From: Nansenia antarctica
Lineage: Eukaryota > Chordata > Actinopteri > Argentiniformes > Microstomatidae
Length of the DNA stretch: 64,000 bases
Direction of reading: 5' to 3'
NCBI GenBank assembly: GCA_963989245.1
Contig: OZ022352.1
Coordinates: 870,001 to 934,000, forward strand
The notes under the pieces were generated by a model. The model had not been told where the DNA came from, made no database searches, and saw nothing but the letters and a program-made list of their open reading frames with translations. Of the stretch, positions 10,820-19,752 are shown piece after piece. Both the position numbers and the translations under genes were made by a program. Each line of letters opens with the position of its first letter. Position 1 is the first letter of the stretch.

Positions 10820-13800
10820 TGGCCCTGAGCGCTGGCGTCACCAACAGGCTGCTCTTCATACAAGACACCGCCTCTGGTCGCAGTTTCCTTTGTGACACAG
10901 GTGCCCAGTGGAGCATCATTCCGGCAGAGAGATCGGATGTGGCGAAGGAGGAGCGTGGTCCGCAGTTGGCAGGCGCGGACGGCACACCTATCTGCTCTTA
11001 TGGCACTAGGGCGGTGGACGTGTGCTTCGGAGGGCAATGCTTTTCGTGGGATTTTGTCATAGCGGCTGTCACATTTCCCCTCCTTGGTGCGGATTTTCTG
11101 TGCGCCCACAACCTGTTGGTGGACGTGGGGAACAGGCGCCTGGTCAACTCACAGACTTTCGCTTCCTTCGCCTGTACGCAGGGGGAGGCGGTCTACAGCG
11201 GGTGGTCCAATACGCTCGCCGAAAGTGACCAGTACCTTCGGCTGCTCGCCGAATTCCCCGACCTTACCAAGCCCACCTTCTCCGCGCCCACGGTGAAACA
11301 CGGAGTGGAGCACCACATCGAGACCGAGGGGCCTCCCCTCCACGCCAGGGCCAGGCGCCTCAACCCGGAGAAGCTGGCCATCGCCAGGGCGGAGTTTGCG
11401 CATATGGAGCAGGTGGGCATCGTTCGGCGCTCGAGCAGCCCCTGGGCGTCTCCCCTGCACATTGTCCCTAAGTCAGACGGCGGGTGGCGCCCATGTGGGG
11501 ACTACCGCCGCCTCAACGACGCGTCCAAGCCTGACCGCTACCCGGTCCCACATGTCCAGGACTTTTCAGCGAACCTGGCAGGCAAACGCTTCTTCTCCAA
11601 AGTGGACCTGGTACGGGGGTACCATCAGGTGCCGGTGCACCCCGAGGACGTCCCTAAGACGGCCGTAATCACGCCATTTGGACTCTTCGAGTTTCTGCGG
11701 ATGCCGTTCGGCCTGAAGAACGCGGCGCAGACCTTCCAACGCCTCATGCACTCGGTGCTCCGGGACCTACCATTCCTCTTCGTCTACTTGGATGACATCC
11801 TCGTCGCAAGCACCACGGAGGAGGAGCACCTGTCCCACCTCCGGGCCCTTTTCACACGGCTCAGCCAACATGGGCTGATTGTCAATCCGGCGAAGTGTGA
11901 GTTCGGACGGAACACCATCGACTTTCTCGGGCACCGGGTCTCCGCAGAGGGGGTGACCCCCCTCCCCTCGAAGGTGGAAGCTGTCGCTGCTTTCCCGCGC
12001 CCCAGCACAATCAGCGAGCTCAAGGGGTTCATCGGGATGGTAACCTTCTACTATCGCTTCCTCCACCACATCGCTCACATCCTGCGGCCTCTGTACGATG
12101 CCCAGAAGGGCAAGACTCTGAAGCAGCCGGTGGACTGGACGGCGGAGCGTGTCAAAGCCTTTCAGGACACCAAGGCGGCCCTGGCCCGCGCTGCCATGTT
12201 GGCCCACCCCTCGCCCTCGGCACCCACTGCTCTCACCACGGACGCCTCTGACTTTGCTGTGGGAGCGGTGTACGAACAGTGGGTTGGGGACGCCTGGCAG
12301 CCTCTTGCATTCTTCAGCCGCCAGCTGTCTCCCAGAGAGCAAAGGTACAGCACATTCGACAGGGAGCTCCTCGGGCTGTGGCTTGCTGTCAGACACTTCC
12401 GTTTTTTACTGGAGGGCCGCGAGTTTACGGCCTACGTGGACCACAAGCCACTCACGCACGCCATGTCCAAGGTGGCGGAGCCGTGGTCCGACCGCCAACA
12501 GCGCCAGCTCGCCTACATATCCGAGTTCACCACAGACATCCAGCACGTTGCTGGGAAGTCCAACCAGGTCGCGGATTGTCTCTCCAGGGCGGTGGTTGGT
12601 GCGGTCCAACTGGGTTTGGACTACGCGCGCATGGCTGCAGACCAGGCCGCCGACCCCGCCGTCCAGGCTCTCAAGTTGTCGGACACAGGACTGCGCCTAG
12701 AAGAGGTGGTTTTCGGTGACGCAGGGGCCACGCTCCTGTGCGACGTCTCCATGGGTCAGCCACGACCGGTGGTCCCCGCCAACTGGAGGCGCCCCGCCTT
12801 CGAGGCGATACACGGCTTGTCTCACCCTGGTAGGAAACCGTCCTCACGGCTGGTGTCAGAGAAATTCGTCTGGCATGGGCTCAAGAGGGATGTGAGGGCC
12901 TGGGTAGACACGTGCATCGCCTGCCAGCGCGCCAAGGTGCATCGACACGTCAAGGCCCCCCTGGAGCAGTTCTCTGTGCCTGAGCGGAGGTTCGATCATG
13001 TAAACGTGGACCTGGTAGGGCCGCTGCCCCCCTCGCACGGATACACCTATCTCTTTACCATGGTGGACAGGACGACTCGCTGGCCGGAGGCAGTTCCGCT
13101 CTCCTCAACGACAGCCCCCGACCTGGCCCGGGCGTTCATCGCGGTGTGGGTCTCCCGCTACGGCACCCCTGCTGATCTCTCCTCTGACCGTGGCTCACAG
13201 TTTACTTCAGAGCTGTGGGCAGCGGTGGCGGAGAATCTGGGGGTCAAGCTCCACCGCACAACCGCCTATCACCCGCAGGCGAACGGGCTCTGTGAGCGTT
13301 TCCATCGATCCATGAAGGCCGCCCTTCGAGCCAGCCTCACGGACAGCGACTGGCTTGACAAGCTGCCGTGGGTCATGCTGGGGCTCAGGACAGCGCCTAA
13401 GGAGGACCTCCAGTCGTCGTCCGCTGAGCTGGTGTTTGGACAGCCGCTGCGGGTCCCCGGTGACTTCATTCCCAAGTCAACGGAGCCCTGGTCCGCCGCC
13501 GCTCAGCGCGCCTCCCTGCTGGACAGCGCCAGGACCTTCGTCCCGGTCCCGACTACGCAGCATGGTGTCCCTACTTCGAGGGTGCCCCCGGAGCTGCACT
13601 CAGCGAGGTTCGTTTTCATTCGTCATGATGGCCACAGGACTCCACTACGTCCTCCTTATGACGGGCCTTTCCGTGTCATCGAGGCCGGAGCCAAGAACTT
13701 CATGGTTGACATGGGGGGTAGGCCTGAGTGTGTGTCCGTTGATCGCCTCAAACCGGCCCACTTGGACCTTGAACTGCCCCTGGACTTGGCCCTGCCACCG

Positions 13801-14031
13801 CGCAGAGGCCGGCCTCCAGTCCTACCTCCCCTGCCACGCCCTGGCCATTCCCCCCTCCGACCCCGACAACCCCCCGCAGCTCGCGAGCCCCCGGTCGTCA
13901 CTGCCCCCCGTCCTTCCCTGCAGGAGGACGTGATGGGCGATGTCACACCTCCTCCCGCACCTCCTGACTTTACCTACGATCGTAGGGGCCGGGCCATACG
14001 CCCTCCTCGCCGTGAGGATTTCCAATATTGA
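10723..14031 (+). CDS. gypsy Pol polyprotein (PR-RT-RNaseH-IN)
   Basis: A frame of 1,102 residues with no internal stop. In order: aspartic protease CDTGAQWS (DTG at 58-60) and LLGADFL; reverse transcriptase with PCGDYRRLN and the YLDD active site at 355-358; RNase H TDASDFAVGA (D507) and DHKPLTHA; integrase zinc finger (HGLSHPGR through CIACQRA) and catalytic D763, D822, E858 with 35 residues between the last two; then a C-terminal module with PYDGPFRVIEAG and a proline-rich tail. The frame has no obvious ATG at its start, which fits expression by frameshift from gag. The TGA stop lies 21 bp before the 3' LTR. Confidence 0.95.
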   Translation: MFLPRHFWRQGQTVPLTLHLRTDGKRRGRHSVVALSAGVTNRLLFIQDTASGRSFLCDTGAQWSIIPAERSDVAKEERGPQLAGADGTPICSYGTRAVDVCFGGQCFSWDFVIAAVTFPLLGADFLCAHNLLVDVGNRRLVNSQTFASFACTQGEAVYSGWSNTLAESDQYLRLLAEFPDLTKPTFSAPTVKHGVEHHIETEGPPLHARARRLNPEKLAIARAEFAHMEQVGIVRRSSSPWASPLHIVPKSDGGWRPCGDYRRLNDASKPDRYPVPHVQDFSANLAGKRFFSKVDLVRGYHQVPVHPEDVPKTAVITPFGLFEFLRMPFGLKNAAQTFQRLMHSVLRDLPFLFVYLDDILVASTTEEEHLSHLRALFTRLSQHGLIVNPAKCEFGRNTIDFLGHRVSAEGVTPLPSKVEAVAAFPRPSTISELKGFIGMVTFYYRFLHHIAHILRPLYDAQKGKTLKQPVDWTAERVKAFQDTKAALARAAMLAHPSPSAPTALTTDASDFAVGAVYEQWVGDAWQPLAFFSRQLSPREQRYSTFDRELLGLWLAVRHFRFLLEGREFTAYVDHKPLTHAMSKVAEPWSDRQQRQLAYISEFTTDIQHVAGKSNQVADCLSRAVVGAVQLGLDYARMAADQAADPAVQALKLSDTGLRLEEVVFGDAGATLLCDVSMGQPRPVVPANWRRPAFEAIHGLSHPGRKPSSRLVSEKFVWHGLKRDVRAWVDTCIACQRAKVHRHVKAPLEQFSVPERRFDHVNVDLVGPLPPSHGYTYLFTMVDRTTRWPEAVPLSSTTAPDLARAFIAVWVSRYGTPADLSSDRGSQFTSELWAAVAENLGVKLHRTTAYHPQANGLCERFHRSMKAALRASLTDSDWLDKLPWVMLGLRTAPKEDLQSSSAELVFGQPLRVPGDFIPKSTEPWSAAAQRASLLDSARTFVPVPTTQHGVPTSRVPPELHSARFVFIRHDGHRTPLRPPYDGPFRVIEAGAKNFMVDMGGRPECVSVDRLKPAHLDLELPLDLALPPRRGRPPVLPPLPRPGHSPLRPRQPPAAREPPVVTAPRPSLQEDVMGDVTPPPAPPDFTYDRRGRAIRPPRREDFQY
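10792..10798 (+). promoter_or_regulatory. candidate -1 frameshift slippery site
   Basis: GGGAAAC lies in the gag-pol overlap. In gag phase it reads G GGA AAC, the X XXY YYZ pattern needed for -1 slippage. It is about 20 nt before the gag stop and moves ribosomes into the pol frame, which is exactly one frame back. Downstream GGGGCC and TGGCCC segments around the stop could pair as a stimulatory hairpin. Confidence 0.6.
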
Positions 14032-14052
14032 GGTGAACACTGGGGGGGCTGG

Positions 14053-14288
14053 TGTAGTGACTACATTATGGGTTCATGTTCTCCTCTTACGGTTGGTTGT
14101 GTAGTGGGAGGGAACCAGTTCTGGCACTAGGGGCAGAGGGGAGGATTATTAACGTTGCAACTTCCTGTTTAGACACAACAGTTTTGGTGATCTATTTTCT
14201 GGTCCTGTACTGAGAGTACAAGTTGTTATTTTGATTAAACAGTTATCATTACGTTGCCTACGTCTTTCCTTTTTCCTCCGGCACTACA
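14053..14288 (+). repeat. gypsy 3' LTR
   Basis: Same length and, by eye, the same sequence as the 5' LTR. It is preceded by a G-rich polypurine tract. Confidence 0.92.
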
Positions 14289-14384
14289 CTATATGATATT
14301 ATAATACTATAGTATTACTATACTGTTCCTAATCAAATGTTCTATCAACGTTTCAATAGACATGTGAGCATTTATTGGGACGTT

Positions 14385-14575
14385 TCCTCCAAAGCGGAAG
14401 TTGTTGTAGTAACAGTTCTTCCTGGTCGTGAGGAAGTTGAGCAGGTCGATCAGAACAACTTTAGAAACGTGGAGGTTGGTGAATATCGCATGAGCGCAGG
14501 TAAGAAACATGAGCGTCTCTGTAATGCAGCTGGTTCATTCACCTGAAATGTCCACGATGCTCTAAGTTACATAGC
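14385..14575 (+). other. promoter/first-exon-like segment, copy 1
   Basis: Begins around an ETS-like GCGGAAGTTG and runs to a strong splice donor AGCGCAG|GTAAGAAAC near 14500. The sequence continues with GTCTCTGTAATGC and GGTTCATTCACCTGAAATGTCC. The same arrangement occurs on the minus strand at 63395-63590, with the donor conserved exactly but no shared reading frame, so a 5' untranslated exon is more likely than coding sequence. The gene it served is unknown; the next exon recognised on this strand is the commd9 terminal exon at 17443. Confidence 0.45.
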
Positions 14576-14722
14576 TGCTATGTGCTGAACTGTTGAGATG
14601 GAGGAAATGAACCGCTATGTGAAAGTGTCCGTGTAGGTTCTCTGGTAGAAGTTGCGCGTTCATTCCGTTTGTTGACAGTAAATAAACCTCCTCAGTCTGG
14701 ACTACTAGGAGAATGACTACAC

Positions 14723-15533
14723 CAGGGACGCGGGAAGGGGGGTGCTGAGGGTGCTGCAGCACCCCCTAGCGGCAGGCAGAAGGAGCTCCTCCTGCCTGAA
14801 TTTAAAAAATAAAAATATTATTCAAACAATAAGTTAAAACAATATAATAACTATTGTTGCTTTTGGGAATAAAAATAAATGTGTTTTTTGTAATAAATGT
14901 AAAAATGTGTTTGTTAGTTTTAATGTTAGTGATCACATGGTCATATCTTGCTAGGGAATCTCTGAGTTCTTTAGCAAAAATGCTAAATCAGCCAGAACAA
15001 TTGAAGTGGAGTTGGAAGAAGATGCTGATGCAGTTGCTTGCTTCGCTTAACAACACTCCCATTAATGCTCTACTGTCGGACGTTGTTGAGAAAGAGCAAC
15101 AGACGGCCAGAAACGTATTAGAACTGATATTCAGATCCATCCGATTCTTCGGCAGCGAAGGGCTTCCGTTAAGAGGCAATAACAATCGACATGGAGTGCT
15201 GTCTGTAATAATGGTCAACATCATGTTTGTGGACATTGTGGGACACTGTGAGCTGAGTGGAAATTACTGTAAATTCCAACACATTGTTGGTAAAATATTT
15301 AACGTTACGTCGTTGTAGTGTGTGGGTGCGTGCGTGCTTAACTATTATTGCCCGTGCATTGGGGCCCGTCGTTATGCCACTGTGTGCGTGTGAGCGAACG
15401 AGCAATCAGCGAGAGGGAGGGAGGGAGGGAGGGAGAGAAATCGTTATAATTTTTTCCCTGGCAATTTTTTTCCCTGTAGCGTATATAGACAGCACCTCAG
15501 CACCCCCAGTCAAAATACCTTCCCGCGTGCCTG
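14723..15533 (+). mobile_element. hAT-type transposon remnant
   Basis: Ends are CAGGGACGCGGGAAGG at the left and the inverse CAGGCACGCGGGAAGG at the right, each followed by a GGGTGCTGAGG-like motif. Inside, 14990-15180 encodes a fragment ending in ARNVLELIFRSIRFFGSEG and LPLRG, resembling the ZMYM1-like hAT transposases. No 8-bp target duplication was recognised. The element is internally deleted and non-functional. Confidence 0.6.
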
Positions 15534-16227
15534 CTCTCAAGTTGCTTACACTTTTATTATAACTCCGTGTTGACATTGTACATCCAGCTCTCCACATGGC
15601 TGTGTCACACTCAACTTCGTCCGTGCAGAAACAAACCTTATGTTTTAATACAATCCTATTGTAACATCCCTTTTCTTTTACTGAACTAAAAGATCCTATT
15701 GTAACATCCCTTTTCTTTTACTGAACTAACAGGGAGCTAAACAGTGAACAGTGAACAACATAAAAATCTTTCAAAACCATTTCTTTTTCTCTTTTTTTTT
15801 TCTTTTTCTTCTTCTCTCGAACACACTGTTCGCTACACAACTCAGCTCGCATAGTCCATGAGATATCCGGGTCTAGCAACTGCTCGACCCGATCTAGTGG
15901 TTACAGTCTGTTTGTCCCCTATGTCCCTCTGCGTTATTGCTAACCAGCTAGTTAGCTCCGATGCTAGGCTATTCCTCACTGTACCAAAGTTCGGTTTTCT
16001 CACGTCAGGAACGTGTCCACCTCGCTGTCACCATGTTATATTCTGCCTAGTCCTATACTGTACTCTGACTAACAGAAATGACGATTAAAGCATTCTCTCA
16101 AGTTGCTTACACTTTTATTATAACTCCGTGTTGACATTGTACATCCAGCTCTCCACATGGCTGTGTCACACTCAACTTCGTCCGTGCAGAAACAAACCTT
16201 ATGTTTTAATACAATCCTATTGTAACA
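15534..16227. repeat. 133-bp direct repeats flanking a 428-bp unique segment
   Basis: 15534-15666 and 16095-16227 are near-identical (CTCTCAAGTTGCTTACAC ... CTATTGTAACA). A second small tandem duplication (ATCCCTTTTCTTTTACTGAA twice) lies at 15652-15728. The layout recalls a short terminal-repeat retroelement, but the repeats do not begin TG and no coding is present, so a local duplication is equally possible. Nothing is recognised at 15729-16094. Confidence 0.6.
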
Positions 16228-16262
16228 GTCGCTGGAGGAGGGTCTGGGCTTATTTCGTTAAG

Positions 16263-16314
16263 TCTCGCGAGACTCTTAAAAAGATCCAGGCATACCTTGA
16301 TAGATCTCGCGAGA
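16263..16314. promoter_or_regulatory. two TCTCGCGAGA palindromes
   Basis: Perfect copies at 16263-16272 and 16305-16314. TCTCGCGAGA is the CGCG promoter element known to be bound by BANP at housekeeping promoters. A third copy is at 55148-55157 in the duplicated segment. A promoter role is inferred from the motif only. Confidence 0.5.
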
Positions 16315-17042
16315 CTTGTCGGGGTGAGCCTGGATTTTCATTTGGCGACGTTGATGGAATACCCCCCAGGTCTCGCTGGTTGGGAAGGCATTTCGTTTAG
16401 CTGCCTGTCAAATCATACTTAGGGGATAGCCCTGTAAGCTCATACGGGTCTGTATGTCGTCCTGAAGACCGGCTGTTAGATCATATCGCTGAAGTTTGTC
16501 TCCATCTTAGTGTAAATGTTGTCCGTTTCGTTTGTTATCCTTGTTATTGTGCGATAAAGTTAAAGCGCTCCGCTTCAGGCCACCGTTTTCGGCTGGGCGC
16601 CGGGCACGCACACACTCGTGCACGCGCGGCACTGCCCGGGAGGGAGGGACCCGCCTTCTTTGGTTAGCCTATAGGCTGGCTGGAGGGGGCGGGTCCTTCT
16701 CTCTCAGGCGGCGTTGTGTGTGTGTGTTTGGTGCTCAGCTGAAGATGGTGGCCCGAAGCTTAGAGGGAATTATTTTCACCGGACATTTTGTCCGACGAGT
16801 TTTCAATTTGTCGGACTTCAAAAAAAAATACCGGACAAAGACCGGTAATTACCGGTTAACGGAAACCCTGGTGCACGCGCCCATATCGAAGATTTGTAAG
16901 CCTGTCTTCTGTGAACACTGATGACACAAGGCTGATCCTCATTCGAGGAATCACCTGAGGCTTGAATACCAATCTCGAGGTCCCTGAGCGCCGCATTTAA
17001 TTATAGCGCAGCTATATTAAGCCACCGTTAGTGGAATATGGC
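16315..17042. other. sequence present in copy A but absent from copy B
   Basis: Up to the run of C after GATGGAATA (about 16371) it matches 55160-55205. The next ~670 bp has no counterpart in copy B. It includes a GC-rich stretch (16570-16700) and, at about 16765-16871, an hAT-like terminus (ATTTTGTCCG repeats, CCGGTAATTACCGGTTAACG, ending GAAACCCTG). No gene is recognised. Confidence 0.5.
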
Positions 17043-17442
17043 CCTGTATTGATTTGACTGTTGTTGTTGTTGTTGTTGTTGTTTTTTTTAACTTTAGACC
17101 ACATGCATCCTCTTTTAGTAAATGTATGTCTGTAAGTGGGCTGCCAAGAGTTAGTATCTAGGCCCGCTATACTACATTGCATTGGCTTTTCAGTTCAGAC
17201 ACAACCCATGAAAACTCAATTCAATTCTACCAGAAGGCAAGGTGTAGTAATAAGCATTTCCCCATTACACGTCAAACTCTTTCAGATATATGAGGAAGTG
17301 TCTAGGGGAAATGTCTGGTGTTGGGAATTTGTCTGGTCTGGTGAATTTCTCGAAACATTCTAATCTTGCAAAACAAATAGCTTAGGTTGTTGTGTATGAG
17401 GTTCCAGACAGTCAGTCACCAACTCTGTGGTTGATATTGCAG

Positions 17443-17580
17443 ATGGGGGACTCGAGCTGTCCAGGAGGGAGTGACTCCCAGTCGTCGATGACGGTGGAAC
17501 TGAGCAAGGAGACTCTGGACACCATGCTAGACGGGCTGGGCCGGATCCGGGACCAGCTGTCTGTGGTGGTTGGAAAATGA
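17443..17580 (+). CDS. commd9: COMM domain-containing protein 9, terminal exon (copy A)
   Basis: COMMD9 is a subunit of the Commander (COMMD/CCDC22/CCDC93) complex, which helps recycle membrane proteins from endosomes. The exon follows a TTGATATTGCAG acceptor and encodes 45 residues ending MTVELSKETLDTMLDGLG, IRDQLSVVVGK, then TGA. This is the conserved C-terminal end of the COMM domain. An AATAAA signal lies 494 nt after the stop. No other commd9 exon was recognised upstream in the window, so this may be an orphan exon or the rest may lie beyond the transposons to the left. The stop, donor-free 3' end and reading frame are intact. Confidence 0.75.
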   Translation: MGDSSCPGGSDSQSSMTVELSKETLDTMLDGLGRIRDQLSVVVGK

Positions 17581-18073
17581 GGACATTCACCTTTGGCTCT
17601 AGGGTGCATCTAAACACTCTAGAGTGGCCTATCGCCCTCCACTTCAACTGCATTGAACTCAAACCGTAGGGAAAGTAAAACCAGTATGGTGGAGGATGCC
17701 TATAGAGAGATCAGCCGTCGGCTTTTCGCCAGTCTGGTTTTCACATCAAAAAAGAGGAATCGCCTCTACTATTTGGCTTATGCACACTTTGTTCAGTAGT
17801 AGGCGAAATATTTGGAAATGGTGGAACAGACTCCCAGTCACCTGGGGAAGAAAGAAGTCACCATACACACACACAGTGTTTTTTTATTTTTATTTGATGA
17901 GAACAGAGTTTAACATTAGCCGATTTGCATTCACCATTTTATATTTTTCTTTCCCCACCCCCACAATGATAACAGAGAAGAAAGGAAAGATACTACATTC
18001 CCCTATTGGCCTGTCATCTTTTGAATCAGCAGACAGTGGCAACAATGTATTTTTATTCACTGTTTATTGTGTA

Positions 18074-18079
18074 AATAAA
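18074..18079 (+). terminator. AATAAA polyadenylation signal, commd9 copy A
   Basis: AATAAA within GTGTAAATAAATGAAG, 494 nt after the commd9 stop, conserved in copy B at 56668-56673. Confidence 0.5.
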
Positions 18080-19680
18080 TGAAGAGATTAACTCTGAAAT
18101 CAGTCTGTGTAACCTCCCCAATCACACTGGTCCACAATATGGCACAGTAAAGCTGAATTCATTATATTAAAAAAACTTCTGGCTCACGCTTGTGTAACAG
18201 TTAATCATTGTCTGCCTGTAGGTGGTGGCCCATGAGGGTCTATTTGAATATATGTAAAACAACAACACTGGTGCATTACCTGAACCATGGCGTTGGTTCT
18301 GTGAGAGCAGTACTGAGGTGCCTGTGCGATGCTTTCCACCACAGCACTCACTCACACTCACACTCACACCTTCCCTAAGCAAAACAAACACACATGGTGT
18401 GATGTTGCACCTGCAACTCTGAGCCAGACTGTGTGACTAGTCAACATGCAATAGTGTAACAGCTGATCCTCGTCCAACCAAGGCTGAATTCAAACCCATG
18501 TAACAACTTAAATGTAACATACAAGCTTGCACACTAACCATTAAAGGTGAAGTGTTAGATAAGTAAGATAATAAGATACGTTTTATCTCACACTGGCCAC
18601 ACATACTGAACATAACACATGCTATGTTTTCTAATAGCGGCAAATGTGTGCATATCCTTAACAAACAAAGTGTAACATAGGTAAGCATCACAACACCAGG
18701 TTTTATAAAGGCTTTGTTTGGGCGCTCTTCAGTTCATGTTATTGATCATTCCTTACTTGCTACTGATGTACCATGGCAAGTTAGCACAACTGTAACAATC
18801 ATATTGTACCTTTAAAGCAACTATGCACAGCACTCCATGTCTCTGACCCATTTGTTGCGCTCAAGGAGAGGTATTACTTTTTCACAACATGATTACAAAC
18901 TATAGTAGCTATAGTATAGTAATACGTCCTTATTTAGAGTCATATTAATCATATCATGATCAAGGAGTAAATGACACAGTAGATGCTTTAAACCACAGCA
19001 TTGATTGCGTTGATCTTTGTCCATATTTTCAGATCTCGGGAAGACAACGTCATCTTAGCAAACATACTTGATACATGAACACTAAACATAAGTTATGCTT
19101 TCCTTTCAATCACATACTAAATGGCTCCGATGAGACATTTCATGCACCATTTAAGTCTTAATAGGTGTTTGACACTGTTAAATGACAAAAGTTAGGTAAC
19201 AATCTCTTAAAGCTAATAGTCAACTTCCAGACCGCTTGTTAAGCGGACTACCAGTAGATGCGCAACAGATATTACGAGGCCTGGATAATAATTTGACGTG
19301 TCAGTAACCACATCAATATGATCCGTGACCAGTATATTAAAGACTGAGTGGTTGTGTAACAGCATTTACGAATGGTGGTAACTTTGTTAAGTACTGTAAC
19401 TTTGAGTCAGAGGGTTACTACTTAATAAGGTCCTCTGAGCTAACACTGCTTTCACATTTCATCTTTATAATTACTACTGAACACTCCAATAACAGTTAGT
19501 CTCACAACAACACTTGAGCAGATGTGTTGGTGGCAGTGAAAATTCCTTTCAAAAGGCATGTGCCAACTTAAGGAAGACACAGTGTACAGTAAGTAACGGG
19601 ACAGTAAGTAACGGGACAGTAAAGCAGTGGTGAGGTCCGTCCATGTTCATTCGTCTGTCCGCCCCGTCCGTCTGTCCGTC

Positions 19681-19752
19681 TCAGGAAGGCTCCAGCAGTG
19701 AGATCCCCTCCATGTCCAGCTCAACTGAATGGACAGTGAAGTCTCCAAGGCC
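19681..19752 (-). CDS. fcsk: fcsk terminal exon
   Basis: After a TATCACAG acceptor it encodes GLGDFTVHSVELDMEGIS and LLEPS, then TGA. This matches the C-terminal strand of the fucokinase GHMP domain (GLGNYSIHLVEVDTQGLS in the human protein). It converges on commd9 copy A, about 1.6 kb from that gene's polyadenylation signal. Confidence 0.85.
   Translation of the reverse strand, partial: GLGDFTVHSVELDMEGISLLEPS

Larger units (their letters stand above)
9755..14288 (+). mobile_element. Ty3/gypsy LTR retrotransposon, apparently complete
   Basis: Two 236-bp LTRs (9755-9990 and 14053-14288) look identical by eye and start TGTAGTG and end CACTACA. A putative primer binding site TGGTGACCCCGACGTGG follows the 5' LTR, and a G-rich polypurine tract (CTGGGGGGGCTGG) precedes the 3' LTR. 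gag and pol are open and overlap, and pol has the order protease, reverse transcriptase, RNase H, integrase, which defines Ty3/gypsy. No env and no chromodomain were seen. ATAT occurs near both outer edges but 2 nt out of register at the 3' side, so the target duplication is not secure. Matching LTRs and open frames suggest a recent insertion. Confidence 0.95.
17043..19506. repeat. segmental duplication, copy A
   Basis: Near-identical in the same orientation to 55222-58096. The shared block starts at CTGTATTGATTTGACTG and ends after AACAGTTAGTCTCACA. It contains the commd9 terminal exon and about 1.9 kb of flank. Small indels separate the copies (a shorter GTT run in B, ~10 bp TCCACAATAT only in A). 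From 18080 to 19506 no further coding sequence is recognised. Confidence 0.9.

Noticed and set aside
10457..13946. Several antisense and shifted frames across the gypsy element
   Set aside because: They are shadows of the gag and pol frames in GC-rich sequence and show no domains.
14337..14546. 69-residue plus-strand ORF
   Set aside because: The homologous piece at 63395-63590 does not keep this frame, and a strong splice donor interrupts it, so coding is not supported.
15534..16227. LTR retrotransposon with 133-bp LTRs
   Set aside because: The repeats do not start TG, no primer site or purine tract is seen, and the 428-bp interior is noncoding.
17043..17440. Further commd9 exons upstream of the terminal exon
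   Set aside because: No sequence resembling the preceding part of the COMM domain was found in either copy; the flanking similarity is intronic.
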